Origin: CAZTJA01 sp964613745
GTDB lineage: Bacteria; Desulfobacterota; Desulfomonilia; Desulfomonilales; Desulfomonilaceae
Assembly (NCBI GenBank): GCA_964613745.1
Contig: CAZTJA010000064.1
Coordinates: forward strand, 1-17,058
Length of the DNA: 17,058 bases
Direction: 5' to 3'
A model generated the notes under the pieces. The model made no database searches. It saw only the letters and a list, made by a program, of their open reading frames with translations, and was not told the DNA's origin. Of this stretch, positions 1 to 7,357 are shown one piece after another. Positions within the stretch are counted from its first letter, which is position 1; every line of letters begins with the position of its first letter. Made by a program: the position numbers and the translations under genes.

Positions 1-697
1 GGAATAATAGCGGATTTTTTGGTTTTGAACGAGATCGGACTTCAAAATATAATGTTGATCCCTCAGTTCTGCCGGATGATCCGACAGTGCCAATGATCCG
101 GCCTTGTTCAACATCATCTCCAACGTGGACCAGCAACTCCTTTAAATGAGCATAGACGGTTACCAGCCTGTTCGGATGCTCGATGAGAACAATGTTTCCG
201 TAGTAGGGCATGTTTCCAGAAAATCCGACTTTGCCCTTAGCCGCTGCATGAACTGGGGTGTCTTCTTCGGCAGAAAACAAGACACCGCGCTTTGAACGTT
301 CTTTTTTATCATCTGGTGAAGAGAGAATTGTTCCGGCAACAGGTCTTATGAAACGATTTTCTGAAGGGCTATCCACGTCGTGATTGGTGTTTTTTTCGGC
401 TTTCGTATCCTTTGACGCAGGAATTTTCAATACTTGGCCCGGCATTATTCGTATGGGAGCTTCGAGTCCGTTTTCCGATGCAAGGATGTCGGGACTCACT
501 TCATATTTTCTAGATATCCCTATGAACGTATCTCCGGGTTTTACCGTGTGATTGGATTCAGAGATGTGTTTCGCAAGAAATGCACCGTTTGTGGGGCGCG
601 TTAAGAATCTGTACTCACTGACACATGCGGTGAAGATGATGGAGAGAAATAATGTGAGAAGTTTTATAATTGCCGGACGGCAGATGATTCGTATCAT
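1..697 (-). CDS. nlpD: NlpD-like LysM/M23 murein hydrolase activator lipoprotein (3' end outside window)
   Basis: About 232 residues are visible and the C-terminus runs off the left edge. The start is the ATG at 697, because a TGA lies in frame just upstream; no clear Shine-Dalgarno is seen. The N-terminus is a hydrophobic signal peptide ending in a lipobox-like FTAC with Cys25 as the likely lipidated residue. A LysM domain spans about residues 50-93 (HTVKPGDTF at its start, PGQVLKIP at its end). A charged linker follows, then an M23/LytM domain from about residue 117 (RPVAGTI, YAHLKELL, VGDDVEQGRIIG). The zinc-binding motifs of active M23 peptidases are missing: HxxxD is replaced by RGVLFSAE and HxH by TLYFE. 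This fits an amidase activator of the NlpD/EnvC type rather than a hydrolase. It follows pcm by 52 nt, matching the pcm-nlpD order of enterobacteria. The family call is firm; the activator role is inferred. Confidence 0.9.
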   Translation of the reverse strand, partial: MIRIICRPAIIKLLTLFLSIIFTACVSEYRFLTRPTNGAFLAKHISESNHTVKPGDTFIGISRKYEVSPDILASENGLEAPIRIMPGQVLKIPASKDTKAEKNTNHDVDSPSENRFIRPVAGTILSSPDDKKERSKRGVLFSAEEDTPVHAAAKGKVGFSGNMPYYGNIVLIEHPNRLVTVYAHLKELLVHVGDDVEQGRIIGTVGSSGRTEGSTLYFEVRSRSKPKNPLLF

Positions 698-749
698 CGG
701 GACGACGAATTTTCACGTACTTCGATTATTCGCACATGGATCGCAATTC

Positions 750-1388
750 TTACCAGCCGAACTCTCCGATCAGATCTACAAAGCGGCAACCGGTGTGGTC
801 ACTCATCTTTGTTCCGTCGACGGTTTTCTCAACAAGCTTAAGCGTTTGTGAATACTTGTCTCCAACGGGTATGACTATGCGACCGCCCGTTGCAAGTTGA
901 TCGACGAGAGTTGAAGGGATCTGCGGAGCCCCTGCTGTAACAATTATACCGTCGAACGGCGCGTGTTCGGGATCACCTATTGTGCCGTCATTCACGAGAA
1001 AAGTCACATTGGTGTAACCACATTCTGATATGGATTTTTGAGCCTTTTTAGATAGTGCGGCCAATCTTTCAACCGTGTAGACCCACTTGCAGAGGCGACT
1101 GAGAACTGCAGCTTGGTATCCTGATCCAGTGCCGATTTCCAATACGGTCTCATTTTCCCGCAAGTCCAGAAGCTCGGTCATTATGGCAACCATGTATGGT
1201 TGGCTAATGGTCTGACCTTCCCCGATTGGAAGAGGCGTGTCGTCATAGGCTTCATCTTTAAGTGAGTTTTCCACAAAGAGATGCCTTGGAACGCTTCTCA
1301 TTGCATCTAAGACACGTTTATCCTTGATACCGCGAGCTATCAATTGACGTTGAACCATCAGTTCTCTGGCCGTCTCAAAATCCTGCAT
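750..1388 (-). CDS. pcm: Protein-L-isoaspartate O-methyltransferase
   Basis: A full-length 212-residue Pcm. The enzyme uses S-adenosylmethionine to methylate L-isoaspartyl residues in aged proteins, which starts their conversion back to aspartate; it acts in the cytosol. Visible family features are the N-terminal segment (MVQRQLIARGI, then SVPRHLFV), the GQTISQPYMVA substrate-binding segment at about residues 58-68, SAM-binding motif I VLEIGTGSGYQ at about 82-92, and the late FDGIIVTAG and GGRIVIPVG motifs. The start ATG is preceded by a weak purine stretch (CTAAGG). The gene begins 12 nt after the upstream hypothetical gene and precedes the nlpD-like gene, so the three are probably co-transcribed. 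SurE, which often sits before pcm, is absent here. Nothing about the protein looks broken. Confidence 0.97.
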   Translation of the reverse strand: MQDFETARELMVQRQLIARGIKDKRVLDAMRSVPRHLFVENSLKDEAYDDTPLPIGEGQTISQPYMVAIMTELLDLRENETVLEIGTGSGYQAAVLSRLCKWVYTVERLAALSKKAQKSISECGYTNVTFLVNDGTIGDPEHAPFDGIIVTAGAPQIPSTLVDQLATGGRIVIPVGDKYSQTLKLVEKTVDGTKMSDHTGCRFVDLIGEFGW

Positions 1389-1400
1389 TGCCTTAGCTCG

Positions 1401-1811
1401 CTAATTCTTGGTCTTACCGGCGTCGGTTTCTGAAATGTTGCCTGCGGCCTGTGCTCCCTTTGGTTCGCGAGTAATGACTTCACCTTGTGGCTGACCGGCC
1501 TTAGAGAAGATTTTCTTATCCAGAACTCCGGTCAATCCATCCACTACTTTCCACGGCAAATGCCTTACCCATTGCCAAGTACCTGAAAAATATTCGTTTA
1601 TAGTTCTACCGTCATAAAAAGGGTTGTGATATTGGGGATACGGGTACTGCGGAAGCGATTCTTTTTCAACCACTGAACCGACGGGCAAGGATGAGCGACT
1701 AAGCTCGTCGCCGACACTGTTTTTGGGTCCGGAACTAAGATTGATCTGTGACGCCGAAGCGCTTGTACCAACTGTTATGAGAATACATAATATGAGAAGA
1801 TATCGGTTCAT
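1401..1811 (-). CDS. Hypothetical exported protein, first gene of the pcm-nlpD operon
   Basis: A 136-residue protein I do not recognise. The longest frame opens at 1826, but that ATG lies inside GGAGGAG (1824-1818), which is the ribosome-binding site. The ATG at 1811, 6 nt after it, is the best start and 1814 is possible. The N-terminus is a signal peptide (MNRYLLILCILITVGTSASA), with likely cleavage around residue 20 at an AxA-type site. The mature part has a Tyr/Pro-rich stretch (PQYPYPQYHNPFYDG), then an aromatic segment (SGTWQWVRHLPWKVVDGL), and ends in a polar, low-complexity tail rich in Gly, Ala, Glu and Lys. There is no lipobox and no further membrane segment, so a small periplasmic or envelope-associated protein is likely. 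Its position before pcm and nlpD suggests an envelope role, but that is only inference. Confidence 0.75.
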   Translation of the reverse strand: MNRYLLILCILITVGTSASASQINLSSGPKNSVGDELSRSSLPVGSVVEKESLPQYPYPQYHNPFYDGRTINEYFSGTWQWVRHLPWKVVDGLTGVLDKKIFSKAGQPQGEVITREPKGAQAAGNISETDAGKTKN

Positions 1812-1826
1812 CATATGCTCCTCCAT

Positions 1827-2185
1827 TCTCTCTTATTTACATTAATAAATAATACAAACTGATTAGAATTACAACATATTCTTGCAAAAGATCTAGGGAG
1901 CGTCGTGAAAAGAGGATTTGTGCTCTATGAGAAACTTTTTGTGGATCGAATTGACTAATCGGCATTGACAAAATTCTAGAACAGGCGTATAAGAACCGTC
2001 CACGTCCGGGAGACCCGTAATTTGCAGTGTATCCCGAACCAGTACGCGTCAGAGCGACTCATCCTTAATTACAGATTTTCGGGGCGGGTCCGTTCGTACA
2101 TTAATATTCCTTAATGCCCTTGCGAATATGCATTTGAATGATTACACATTGCGGACGGAACGAACAGCCAAGGGAGCGTGATCAC
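1827..2185. other. Divergent intergenic region with promoter and long leader
   Basis: No convincing gene lies in these 359 nt between the minus-strand hypothetical gene and the plus-strand HTH-DksA gene. The half next to the minus-strand gene is very AT-rich (about 1827-1885) and presumably holds its promoter, but I could not fix a clear -35/-10 pair. The other half holds a strong plus-strand promoter at 1965-1993 and an untranslated leader of about 185 nt. The leader contains a small GC hairpin (cggg-aga-cccg, 2007-2017), a short AT stem-loop (2099-2104 with 2111-2116), and a possible long-range pairing of CCGTCC near 2000 with GGACGG near 2157. I recognise no known riboswitch or sRNA family. 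Confidence 0.6.
1965..1993 (+). promoter_or_regulatory. Sigma70-type promoter for the HTH-DksA gene
   Basis: A perfect -35 box TTGACA (1965-1970), a 17-nt spacer and a 5/6 -10 box TATAAG (1988-1993). Transcription should start near 2000, leaving a leader of about 185 nt before the ATG at 2186. This is the best promoter match I found in the window. The alternative that it drives a separate small RNA in the leader cannot be excluded. Confidence 0.7.
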
Positions 2186-2902
2186 ATGTGGATGACTCGA
2201 GAAGAAATAGCGAAGTATCTCGGCATTGTCCCAAATAGTGTCCGTGGCAAAGTTCAAAAAGGTCAAATCGAAAGAAAAATCGAAAACGGAAAAAATTTGT
2301 ATCGGCTAGTCGGTGAAGCTCCCGCTCCGCAGGTTCAAGAAGTCGTTAGCGAGCCGGCCCCACCGAAGATTGCTCCGGCTGAACAGGTCTTAACGGAAGA
2401 AAAACGACCGGAAAAAATTGAACGACCGGTTGCGCCGCAGCCGGAATTCCGACCGGCTCCACCACCGACGGAACCGAGAAGAGTCTCCCCGGACAAGCAA
2501 GGTCCTTTTAATCCAAAGCAAGTATTGCTGGACATTTTAGCATCCATCAAAGTCGACCGAAATAGAATTGATGCCATCGAAAAAGGCGACGAAATTGATT
2601 TAGCCACCGGTGAGATTTCGAGAGAACTTGATGCAAAAATTACCATGCGCCAACACCGCCAGATAAAAGAAATTGAAGAGGCTTTGGAACGGATCAAACA
2701 TGGCGAATACGGAACCTGCGAAGATTGTGGGGAAGCCATTCCGGAACAGAGACTCAGACTTTATCCGGCAGCTAGGCTTTGTGTACGATGTCAGGAAGAA
2801 TTTGACCATTTTGAAAAACTTAAGGACAATCAAGGCCTAAGAGGTAGTGTTTGGAGAGAGGATGTCGCCGAGGGCGGCTATTCCAAAAGTTTTGAAGATT
2901 AA
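2186..2902 (+). CDS. DksA/TraR-type zinc-finger regulator with N-terminal helix-turn-helix
   Basis: A 238-residue protein. The frame is open from 2138, but AAGGGAG (2170-2176) sits 9 nt before the ATG at 2186, and the recognisable domain starts there. Residues 1-45 (MTREEIAKYLGIVPNSVRGK) form a winged-helix/excisionase-like DNA-binding domain. Residues about 48-110 are a Pro/Ala/Glu-rich flexible linker. The C-terminal part is DksA-like: a helix, the acidic tip DEIDLA (135-140, fitting DxxDxA), a second helix, and a four-Cys zinc finger with C178, C181, C199 and C202 (C-x2-C-x17-C-x2-C). The distance from the first tip Asp to the first Cys is 43 residues, the same as Asp71 to Cys114 in E. coli DksA. 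DksA binds in the RNA polymerase secondary channel and changes promoter output with ppGpp. A similar role, perhaps targeted to sites by the HTH, is inferred. Confidence 0.9.
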   Translation: MWMTREEIAKYLGIVPNSVRGKVQKGQIERKIENGKNLYRLVGEAPAPQVQEVVSEPAPPKIAPAEQVLTEEKRPEKIERPVAPQPEFRPAPPPTEPRRVSPDKQGPFNPKQVLLDILASIKVDRNRIDAIEKGDEIDLATGEISRELDAKITMRQHRQIKEIEEALERIKHGEYGTCEDCGEAIPEQRLRLYPAARLCVRCQEEFDHFEKLKDNQGLRGSVWREDVAEGGYSKSFED

Positions 2903-2906
2903 CTGA

Positions 2907-2940
2907 ATCACAGTCGAAAATCTCAGTTTTCGGCTGTGAT
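2907..2940. terminator. Stem-loop between convergent dksA-like and moeA genes
   Basis: A 14-bp stem with one G-U pair (atcacagtcgaaaa with ttttcggctgtgat) and a 6-nt loop, beginning 4 nt after the dksA-like stop codon. No clear U-tract follows on the plus strand. It may act as a terminator with an internal A/T-rich stem top, as an mRNA 3'-end stabiliser, or serve both converging transcripts. Confidence 0.5.
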
Positions 2941-3039
2941 CATCGAATCCAACCTATCATTGCTCCAACCCACAAACAACTAAGTCGCGTTTTGCATCCT
3001 AAAAATCATTATCAGCTTGTTGGGCGCACGATGCCTTTA

Positions 3040-4281
3040 TTATTCATACGGTGAGTGAGGACTGAGTGGGCTGTTCGTATGGAGTATTTGGACCCGAACT
3101 CTCGACCCCGCTGTGAAAGGCGTCTTATCGGGAGGCAATATCATCAGACCATCCGCCAATATCATGGATCTCAAAGCCCCGGAACTTTGATTGCCCGCCG
3201 TTGAAGCGAACATGACTCCGTCTTTTTCAAATAGCTTACAGCGAACGAGGTGAAGGCGATCCCCTTTCATTTTGATTTCTTCAGCAAGTTCAGCTTCAAT
3301 AAGTGGTCTGAAGAGATTTAGGTGCCCCATCATCTTGAGGAGTGCCGGCCTAACGAACTGCTCAAAAGAGATCATTGCGGATGTTGGATTTCCGGGCAAT
3401 CCGAATACAGGCTTATTTCCTATCGTGCCGAAAACGAGGGGTTTGCCTGGTTTCATGGCTACTTTCCAAAATTTGACCCTCATACCCAATTGGGTAAGTG
3501 TGTCCTTGACGAGATCATATTTTCCAACGGATACACCACCGGAAGTTAGGATAACATCAGCTCGCAAACCTTCTGAGATACGCGCCCGCTGATCGTCTTC
3601 ATCATCCGATGCTATGCCCAAGGAAAGTGGTATTGCCCCGCACTCCATTACTTGGGCCGCCAAACTGTAGGTGTTCGAGCAAACGACTTTTCCATCCGTA
3701 AACGGTTCGTCTAGGTCAACGAGTTCATCCCCCGTGGAGAGTATCGCTATTATGGGGCGTTGATGAACGTGGACGTACGCGTGACCAAGCGTAGCCAGCA
3801 TTCCGACTTCGGGAGGTCTGATGATGTCGCCGCGAGACAGAATCTGTTCACCTGCTTTTACATCTTCGCCTCGGCCTCTGATATGAGCACCTTTTCCCGG
3901 ATCAGCCATGCACATAATGTGGTCACCGTCTTTTTCGACATCTTCCAGCATAATTACGGTATCAGCGCCTTGAGGAATCAGACCGCCGGTCATTATGCGT
4001 ACCGCCTCACCGCTCTTCACATTACCAATGAAAGGGTGCCCGGCCGGGGAATCACCAATAACAAGAATACGTTTGGGAGAAGCAGAATTAGCTCCTTTGA
4101 TGTCTTCGTGCTGACAGGCATATCCATCCATTGCGGAGTTGTCACCGGAAGGAACATCTCTTAAAGCTGCAACATCTTGTGCCAGAACTCGACCCAAAGC
4201 TTCCAAAATGTGAATCCGTTCGCGTCCAAGAACCGGAACTTCTTCAAGTACTTTTTGTTGAGCTTCTCCAATTCCGATCAC
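3040..4281 (-). CDS. moeA: Molybdopterin molybdenumtransferase MoeA
   Basis: A 413-residue MoeA. The enzyme inserts molybdate into adenylylated molybdopterin, the last common step of molybdenum cofactor synthesis in the cytosol. The frame is open to 4374, but the extra 31 residues are not MoeA-like. A GGAGGT lies 5 nt before the GTG at 4281, so I chose that start, and it gives the normal family length. Motifs seen are SAMDGYA (49-55, with the conserved Asp), the GDELV segment near 180, TSGGVSVGKYD near 244-255 in the molybdopterin-binding domain, GLPGNPTSAM near 294, and the C-terminal beta domain. It stands alone between divergent and convergent neighbours with no other moa/mob gene in view. 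Its presence implies molybdo- or tungsto-enzymes, as expected of an anaerobe. Confidence 0.96.
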   Translation of the reverse strand: MIGIGEAQQKVLEEVPVLGRERIHILEALGRVLAQDVAALRDVPSGDNSAMDGYACQHEDIKGANSASPKRILVIGDSPAGHPFIGNVKSGEAVRIMTGGLIPQGADTVIMLEDVEKDGDHIMCMADPGKGAHIRGRGEDVKAGEQILSRGDIIRPPEVGMLATLGHAYVHVHQRPIIAILSTGDELVDLDEPFTDGKVVCSNTYSLAAQVMECGAIPLSLGIASDDEDDQRARISEGLRADVILTSGGVSVGKYDLVKDTLTQLGMRVKFWKVAMKPGKPLVFGTIGNKPVFGLPGNPTSAMISFEQFVRPALLKMMGHLNLFRPLIEAELAEEIKMKGDRLHLVRCKLFEKDGVMFASTAGNQSSGALRSMILADGLMILPPDKTPFTAGSRVRVQILHTNSPLSPHSPYE

Positions 4282-4363
4282 GGACCACCTCCAATGGCGT
4301 ACTATCCATTCAACAGCTAATGTATAAACGTAGATGCCGGTTACATATAAATCAAAAACACCG

Positions 4364-4414
4364 CACAAATTCAATCGATTCCGAACTTAAGAATGACCAA
4401 TATGTCAATTTGTG
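4364..4414. repeat. Inverted repeat in the moeA/M50 protease divergent region
   Basis: Perfect 8-bp arms CACAAATT (4364-4371) and AATTTGTG (4407-4414) separated by 35 nt, in the roughly 210-nt region between the divergent moeA and M50 protease genes. It could be two half-sites for a regulator or chance. I could not identify convincing -35/-10 boxes here. Confidence 0.3.
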
Positions 4415-4494
4415 ATAAGTTTGGCCGACTATTCGGAAGATTAGGCGCTCGGATCTGAGCTCAAGCTCCAGAACACATTATAGGAGGAATGACC

Positions 4495-5613
4495 ATGAAG
4501 TGGTCTTGGAGGATCGGTTCCCTATTTGGAATTCCGGTCAAGGTTCATTTGACTTTCGTGTTGCTTCTCGTTCTCATATTTTTCGCAGGCACACAACTGA
4601 TCGGGATAGGTGGTCTGGACGGCGTAATATTTGTTGTCCTCGTGTTTGCATCGGTAGTCTTTCACGAATTGAGCCACTCTCTGGTGGCCCGTTACTATGG
4701 AATAAATGTGGTCGACATTACGCTCCTACCCATTGGCGGGGTTGCGAGAATGCCTTCTCCGACGAACTCCCCCGTCCAGGAAATCGTAATTTCGATTGCA
4801 GGTCCATTGGCAAGCTTTGTTCTTGCTTTCGCACTCTGGTTTGCGGCGGGAATTATTGGATACGACGTCACGTTTGCCGATATGTCCGTCCGCGGAAACA
4901 TGCTTGCGCAACTCTCAGCCGTCAATTTAGTCCTGGCTATTTTCAACCTCATTCCGGCATTTCCCATGGACGGTGGACGCATCCTTCGCGGAGTGCTGGC
5001 ATTGTATTTGAAGCCTTACACCGCAACCCGAATAGCCGTCGGAGTGGGTCAGGTGTTCGCGATTCTTCTGTTTTTCGTGGGTCTTGTTTCGACAAATCTG
5101 TTTATGGTCCTAATTGCCTTATTCGTTTATTTGGGCGCAGAGACTGAAGAACGTCAAATGGGCATTATGATGTCGCTCGGTGGTTCTAATGCTCGAACCG
5201 CTATGATCCGAGACATTGATGTGCTCTCGCCCGATACATCCGTCGGTGAAGCGGCTACACGGTTCGCCCATGGATTCCAGGCCGATTTTCCCGTTTTGGA
5301 AGGGCAAAGACTCGTCGGGTTGGTTACACGTGAAATTCTTGTGGATACCTTACACAGGCAAGGTCCCCAAGTGCAGGTGTCTGCAATAATGATTAAGGAT
5401 TTCCCAACAGCGGTCGAAGAAACACCTCTAATTGAAATCCTCGAAAAGATGGAGGCCGGACATAGCAAGGCTGTTCCAATATTACGAATGGGGGAATTGA
5501 GAGGGATGATCACTCTGGAGCAGATCGGTCGATATAACATGCTCTGCTCGGGATATTCTTGTGAATTTATGCAGCCGGGAACGAATCAAAATGTAATGCC
5601 TGCAACGAAATAG
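4495..5613 (+). CDS. Site-2-protease-type M50 membrane metalloprotease with paired CBS domains
   Basis: A 372-residue polytopic membrane protein. The start is ATG 4495, 7 nt after AGGAGG (4482-4487); the ATG at 4489 is only 1 nt from it. The zinc site is visible: HELSH at 57-61 in a transmembrane helix and Asp159 in NLIPAFPMDGGR, with the family motif SIAGPLASF at about 100-108. About six hydrophobic segments fill residues 15-215. From about residue 237 to the end are two CBS domains (first about 237-297, second about 297-352), which in other proteins bind adenine nucleotides. This is the M50 subgroup with C-terminal CBS domains rather than the RseP/PDZ type. Such proteases cut transmembrane substrates within the membrane; the substrate is unknown and no anti-sigma factor or signalling gene is adjacent. 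CBS control by energy state is an inference. Confidence 0.93.
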   Translation: MKWSWRIGSLFGIPVKVHLTFVLLLVLIFFAGTQLIGIGGLDGVIFVVLVFASVVFHELSHSLVARYYGINVVDITLLPIGGVARMPSPTNSPVQEIVISIAGPLASFVLAFALWFAAGIIGYDVTFADMSVRGNMLAQLSAVNLVLAIFNLIPAFPMDGGRILRGVLALYLKPYTATRIAVGVGQVFAILLFFVGLVSTNLFMVLIALFVYLGAETEERQMGIMMSLGGSNARTAMIRDIDVLSPDTSVGEAATRFAHGFQADFPVLEGQRLVGLVTREILVDTLHRQGPQVQVSAIMIKDFPTAVEETPLIEILEKMEAGHSKAVPILRMGELRGMITLEQIGRYNMLCSGYSCEFMQPGTNQNVMPATK

Positions 5614-5634
5614 GTTTTTTAGTTTTCTGGTTTG

Positions 5635-5664
5635 ACGGCGTCGATGAAAATTTGTCGACGCCGT
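5635..5664. terminator. Stem-loop after the M50 protease gene
   Basis: A 10-bp GC-rich stem (acggcgtcga with tcgacgccgt) with a 10-nt loop that can pair further, 21 nt after the stop codon. Only a weak T-rich stretch (ttcaatt) follows. It is the likely 3' end of the protease transcript, although the lack of a clean U-run keeps this uncertain. Confidence 0.5.
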
Positions 5665-5754
5665 ATTCAATTGCTGAAACTAACTTCATGAATTTTTCGT
5701 TCTGATTGAATAAGAGTTGTTACATATTCCTTTTGATCATCATGGGAGTAAAAA

Positions 5755-7332
5755 ATGTATCTCGTCACCGCTGCTGAAATGAGAAACTTCGATAAGATTG
5801 CAATTGAAGAGTACGGAATTCCTGGAATCGTGCTGATGGAAAATGCAGGTCGCAGCACGTTTGAGATTCTGCTGTCCCGATTGGGATGCGATATAGCGGA
5901 CCTAAGAGTAGCCGTACTGGCCGGTCCTGGAAATAATGGAGGCGATGGCTACGTTATAGCTCGCTATTTAATGAATAGGGGCGCAGACGTTTCGATATAT
6001 CTTCTCGCCCCGAGAGAAAAGATCAACGGTGACGCATTATCAAATTTGGTCATACTTGAAAACATGTGTGCTCCCATCTTTGCGATAAAGGATGAAGACG
6101 AATTGAAGGAAGCCATCGACGAATGGCATGCCTGTGAAGTAATTGTTGATGCGATGTTGGGCACCGGACTATCTTCAGAAGTCCGATCTCCATACAAGGA
6201 AGCCATCAGGGCTGTGAATGAAATACCCGCGCTCAAGTTAGCTGTAGATATCCCTTCAGGAATTGATGCAGACTCGGGGAAAGTGCTTGGTTCTGCGATA
6301 ATTGCCGATATCACGGCCACGTATGGAATGAGGAAAGTCGGTACCGCTGTTTACCCTGGAATAGAGCTTTGCGGAAACGTAGAACTTGTTGATATTTCAA
6401 TACCGATAAATGCTGTAGTCGAAAACCCTCCGAAAGCAATTTTCTACAACAATCCGGATGTATCCTGTTTGTGCAACTTGAGGCGAGATCCTACAGCTCA
6501 CAAGGGTACATTCGGCCATCTATTGGTTGTAGGAGGATCAACGGGCAAGAGTGGTGCACCGGCAATGGCGGCTGTTTCGGCAACCAAAATCGGAGCAGGA
6601 CTCGTCACCGTAGCAGCACCCGCATCATTAAATGATCTCCTGGAAATCAAGTTAACCGAGGAAATGACGGAGCCTCTACCTGAATTACTACCGGGAAGTC
6701 TCGGTGAAGAATCCATCGAGAGAATCCTTGAATTGGCAGAGGGAAAACGCTGCTTAGTACTGGGGCCGGGTTTATCAACCGGTCAGGGTATTTCCGAAAT
6801 GGTTGAGGAAATCGTATCGAAATTCAAAGGAACTTTGCTGATCGACGCCGATGGCCTGAATGCACTAGGATCTCGACCGGAATGCCTCAAGGACCGCCGA
6901 TATACGACCGTTCTGACTCCGCATCCGGGAGAAATGGGGCGTCTTGCCGGAATACCCGCAGCTGAGGTTCAGGAAAACCGAATCAAGGTGGCCGTTGACT
7001 TTGCCAAAGAGTTTGGGTGTTGGACCGTGCTTAAAGGAGCCGGTACGATCACGGCTGCTCCTAATGGACATTTTTACATCAACTCAACGGGAAATTCATG
7101 GATGGCATCCGGGGGACAGGGCGATGTCCTGAGCGGAATTTTAGGGGGACTTCTCGTCCAAAATATTCCGCCGGAAGAAGCAATACCCTTGGGAGTATAT
7201 CTGCACGGAAAAGCTGCGGACGATGTTGTCGCCAGGCGTGGTGGAGCACCGGTCAGTGCAGGAGATGTGATCGGTAACCTGAGTTGCTTAATTGGTGAAT
7301 TGACGAAACAGGCCACCGGTGATGAGGATTGA
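5755..7332 (+). CDS. nnr: Bifunctional NAD(P)H-hydrate epimerase / ADP-dependent NAD(P)HX dehydratase
   Basis: A 525-residue two-domain repair enzyme. The N-terminal domain (about 1-225) epimerises damaged NADHX/NADPHX. The C-terminal domain (about 240-520) dehydrates the S form back to NAD(P)H using ADP. GGGAG lies 6 nt before the ATG. N-terminal features are MRNFDKIAIEEYGIPG, GPGNNGGDGYVIARYL from about 57, VDAMLGTGL and VDIPSGIDADSG at about 164. C-terminal features are HKGTFGHLLVVGGS from about 249, LIDADGLNAL, LTPHPGEMGRL, and the ribokinase-like active-site segment ASGGQGDVLSG with Asp457. Both halves look intact and the length is typical of the fused family. TsaE often follows nnr in other genomes; here a short unrelated gene does. 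Confidence 0.96.
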   Translation: MYLVTAAEMRNFDKIAIEEYGIPGIVLMENAGRSTFEILLSRLGCDIADLRVAVLAGPGNNGGDGYVIARYLMNRGADVSIYLLAPREKINGDALSNLVILENMCAPIFAIKDEDELKEAIDEWHACEVIVDAMLGTGLSSEVRSPYKEAIRAVNEIPALKLAVDIPSGIDADSGKVLGSAIIADITATYGMRKVGTAVYPGIELCGNVELVDISIPINAVVENPPKAIFYNNPDVSCLCNLRRDPTAHKGTFGHLLVVGGSTGKSGAPAMAAVSATKIGAGLVTVAAPASLNDLLEIKLTEEMTEPLPELLPGSLGEESIERILELAEGKRCLVLGPGLSTGQGISEMVEEIVSKFKGTLLIDADGLNALGSRPECLKDRRYTTVLTPHPGEMGRLAGIPAAEVQENRIKVAVDFAKEFGCWTVLKGAGTITAAPNGHFYINSTGNSWMASGGQGDVLSGILGGLLVQNIPPEEAIPLGVYLHGKAADDVVARRGGAPVSAGDVIGNLSCLIGELTKQATGDED

Positions 7333-7357
7333 CTCTTCAATACAGAACGGGGGTAGA

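Noticed and set aside
552..851. Plus-strand open frame of 99 codons
   Set aside because: It is antisense to the start of the nlpD-like gene and the end of pcm, both of which are well supported.
1994..2185. 6S RNA or known riboswitch in the HTH-DksA leader
   Set aside because: Only short helices can be drawn by eye and no conserved core of a known family was recognised.
2335..2739. Minus-strand open frame of 134 codons
   Set aside because: It is antisense to the HTH-DksA gene, is Ser/Gly-rich and motif-free, and arises from the Pro/Ala-rich linker codons.
4282..4374. N-terminal extension of MoeA to ATG 4374
   Set aside because: The extra 31 residues do not resemble MoeA, and a strong GGAGGT sits 5 nt before the GTG at 4281.
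4500..5147. Long plus-strand open frame of 215 codons
   Set aside because: It is a shifted-frame shadow inside the M50 protease gene. The in-frame protein has clear catalytic motifs and the shadow is Arg/Ser-rich with none.
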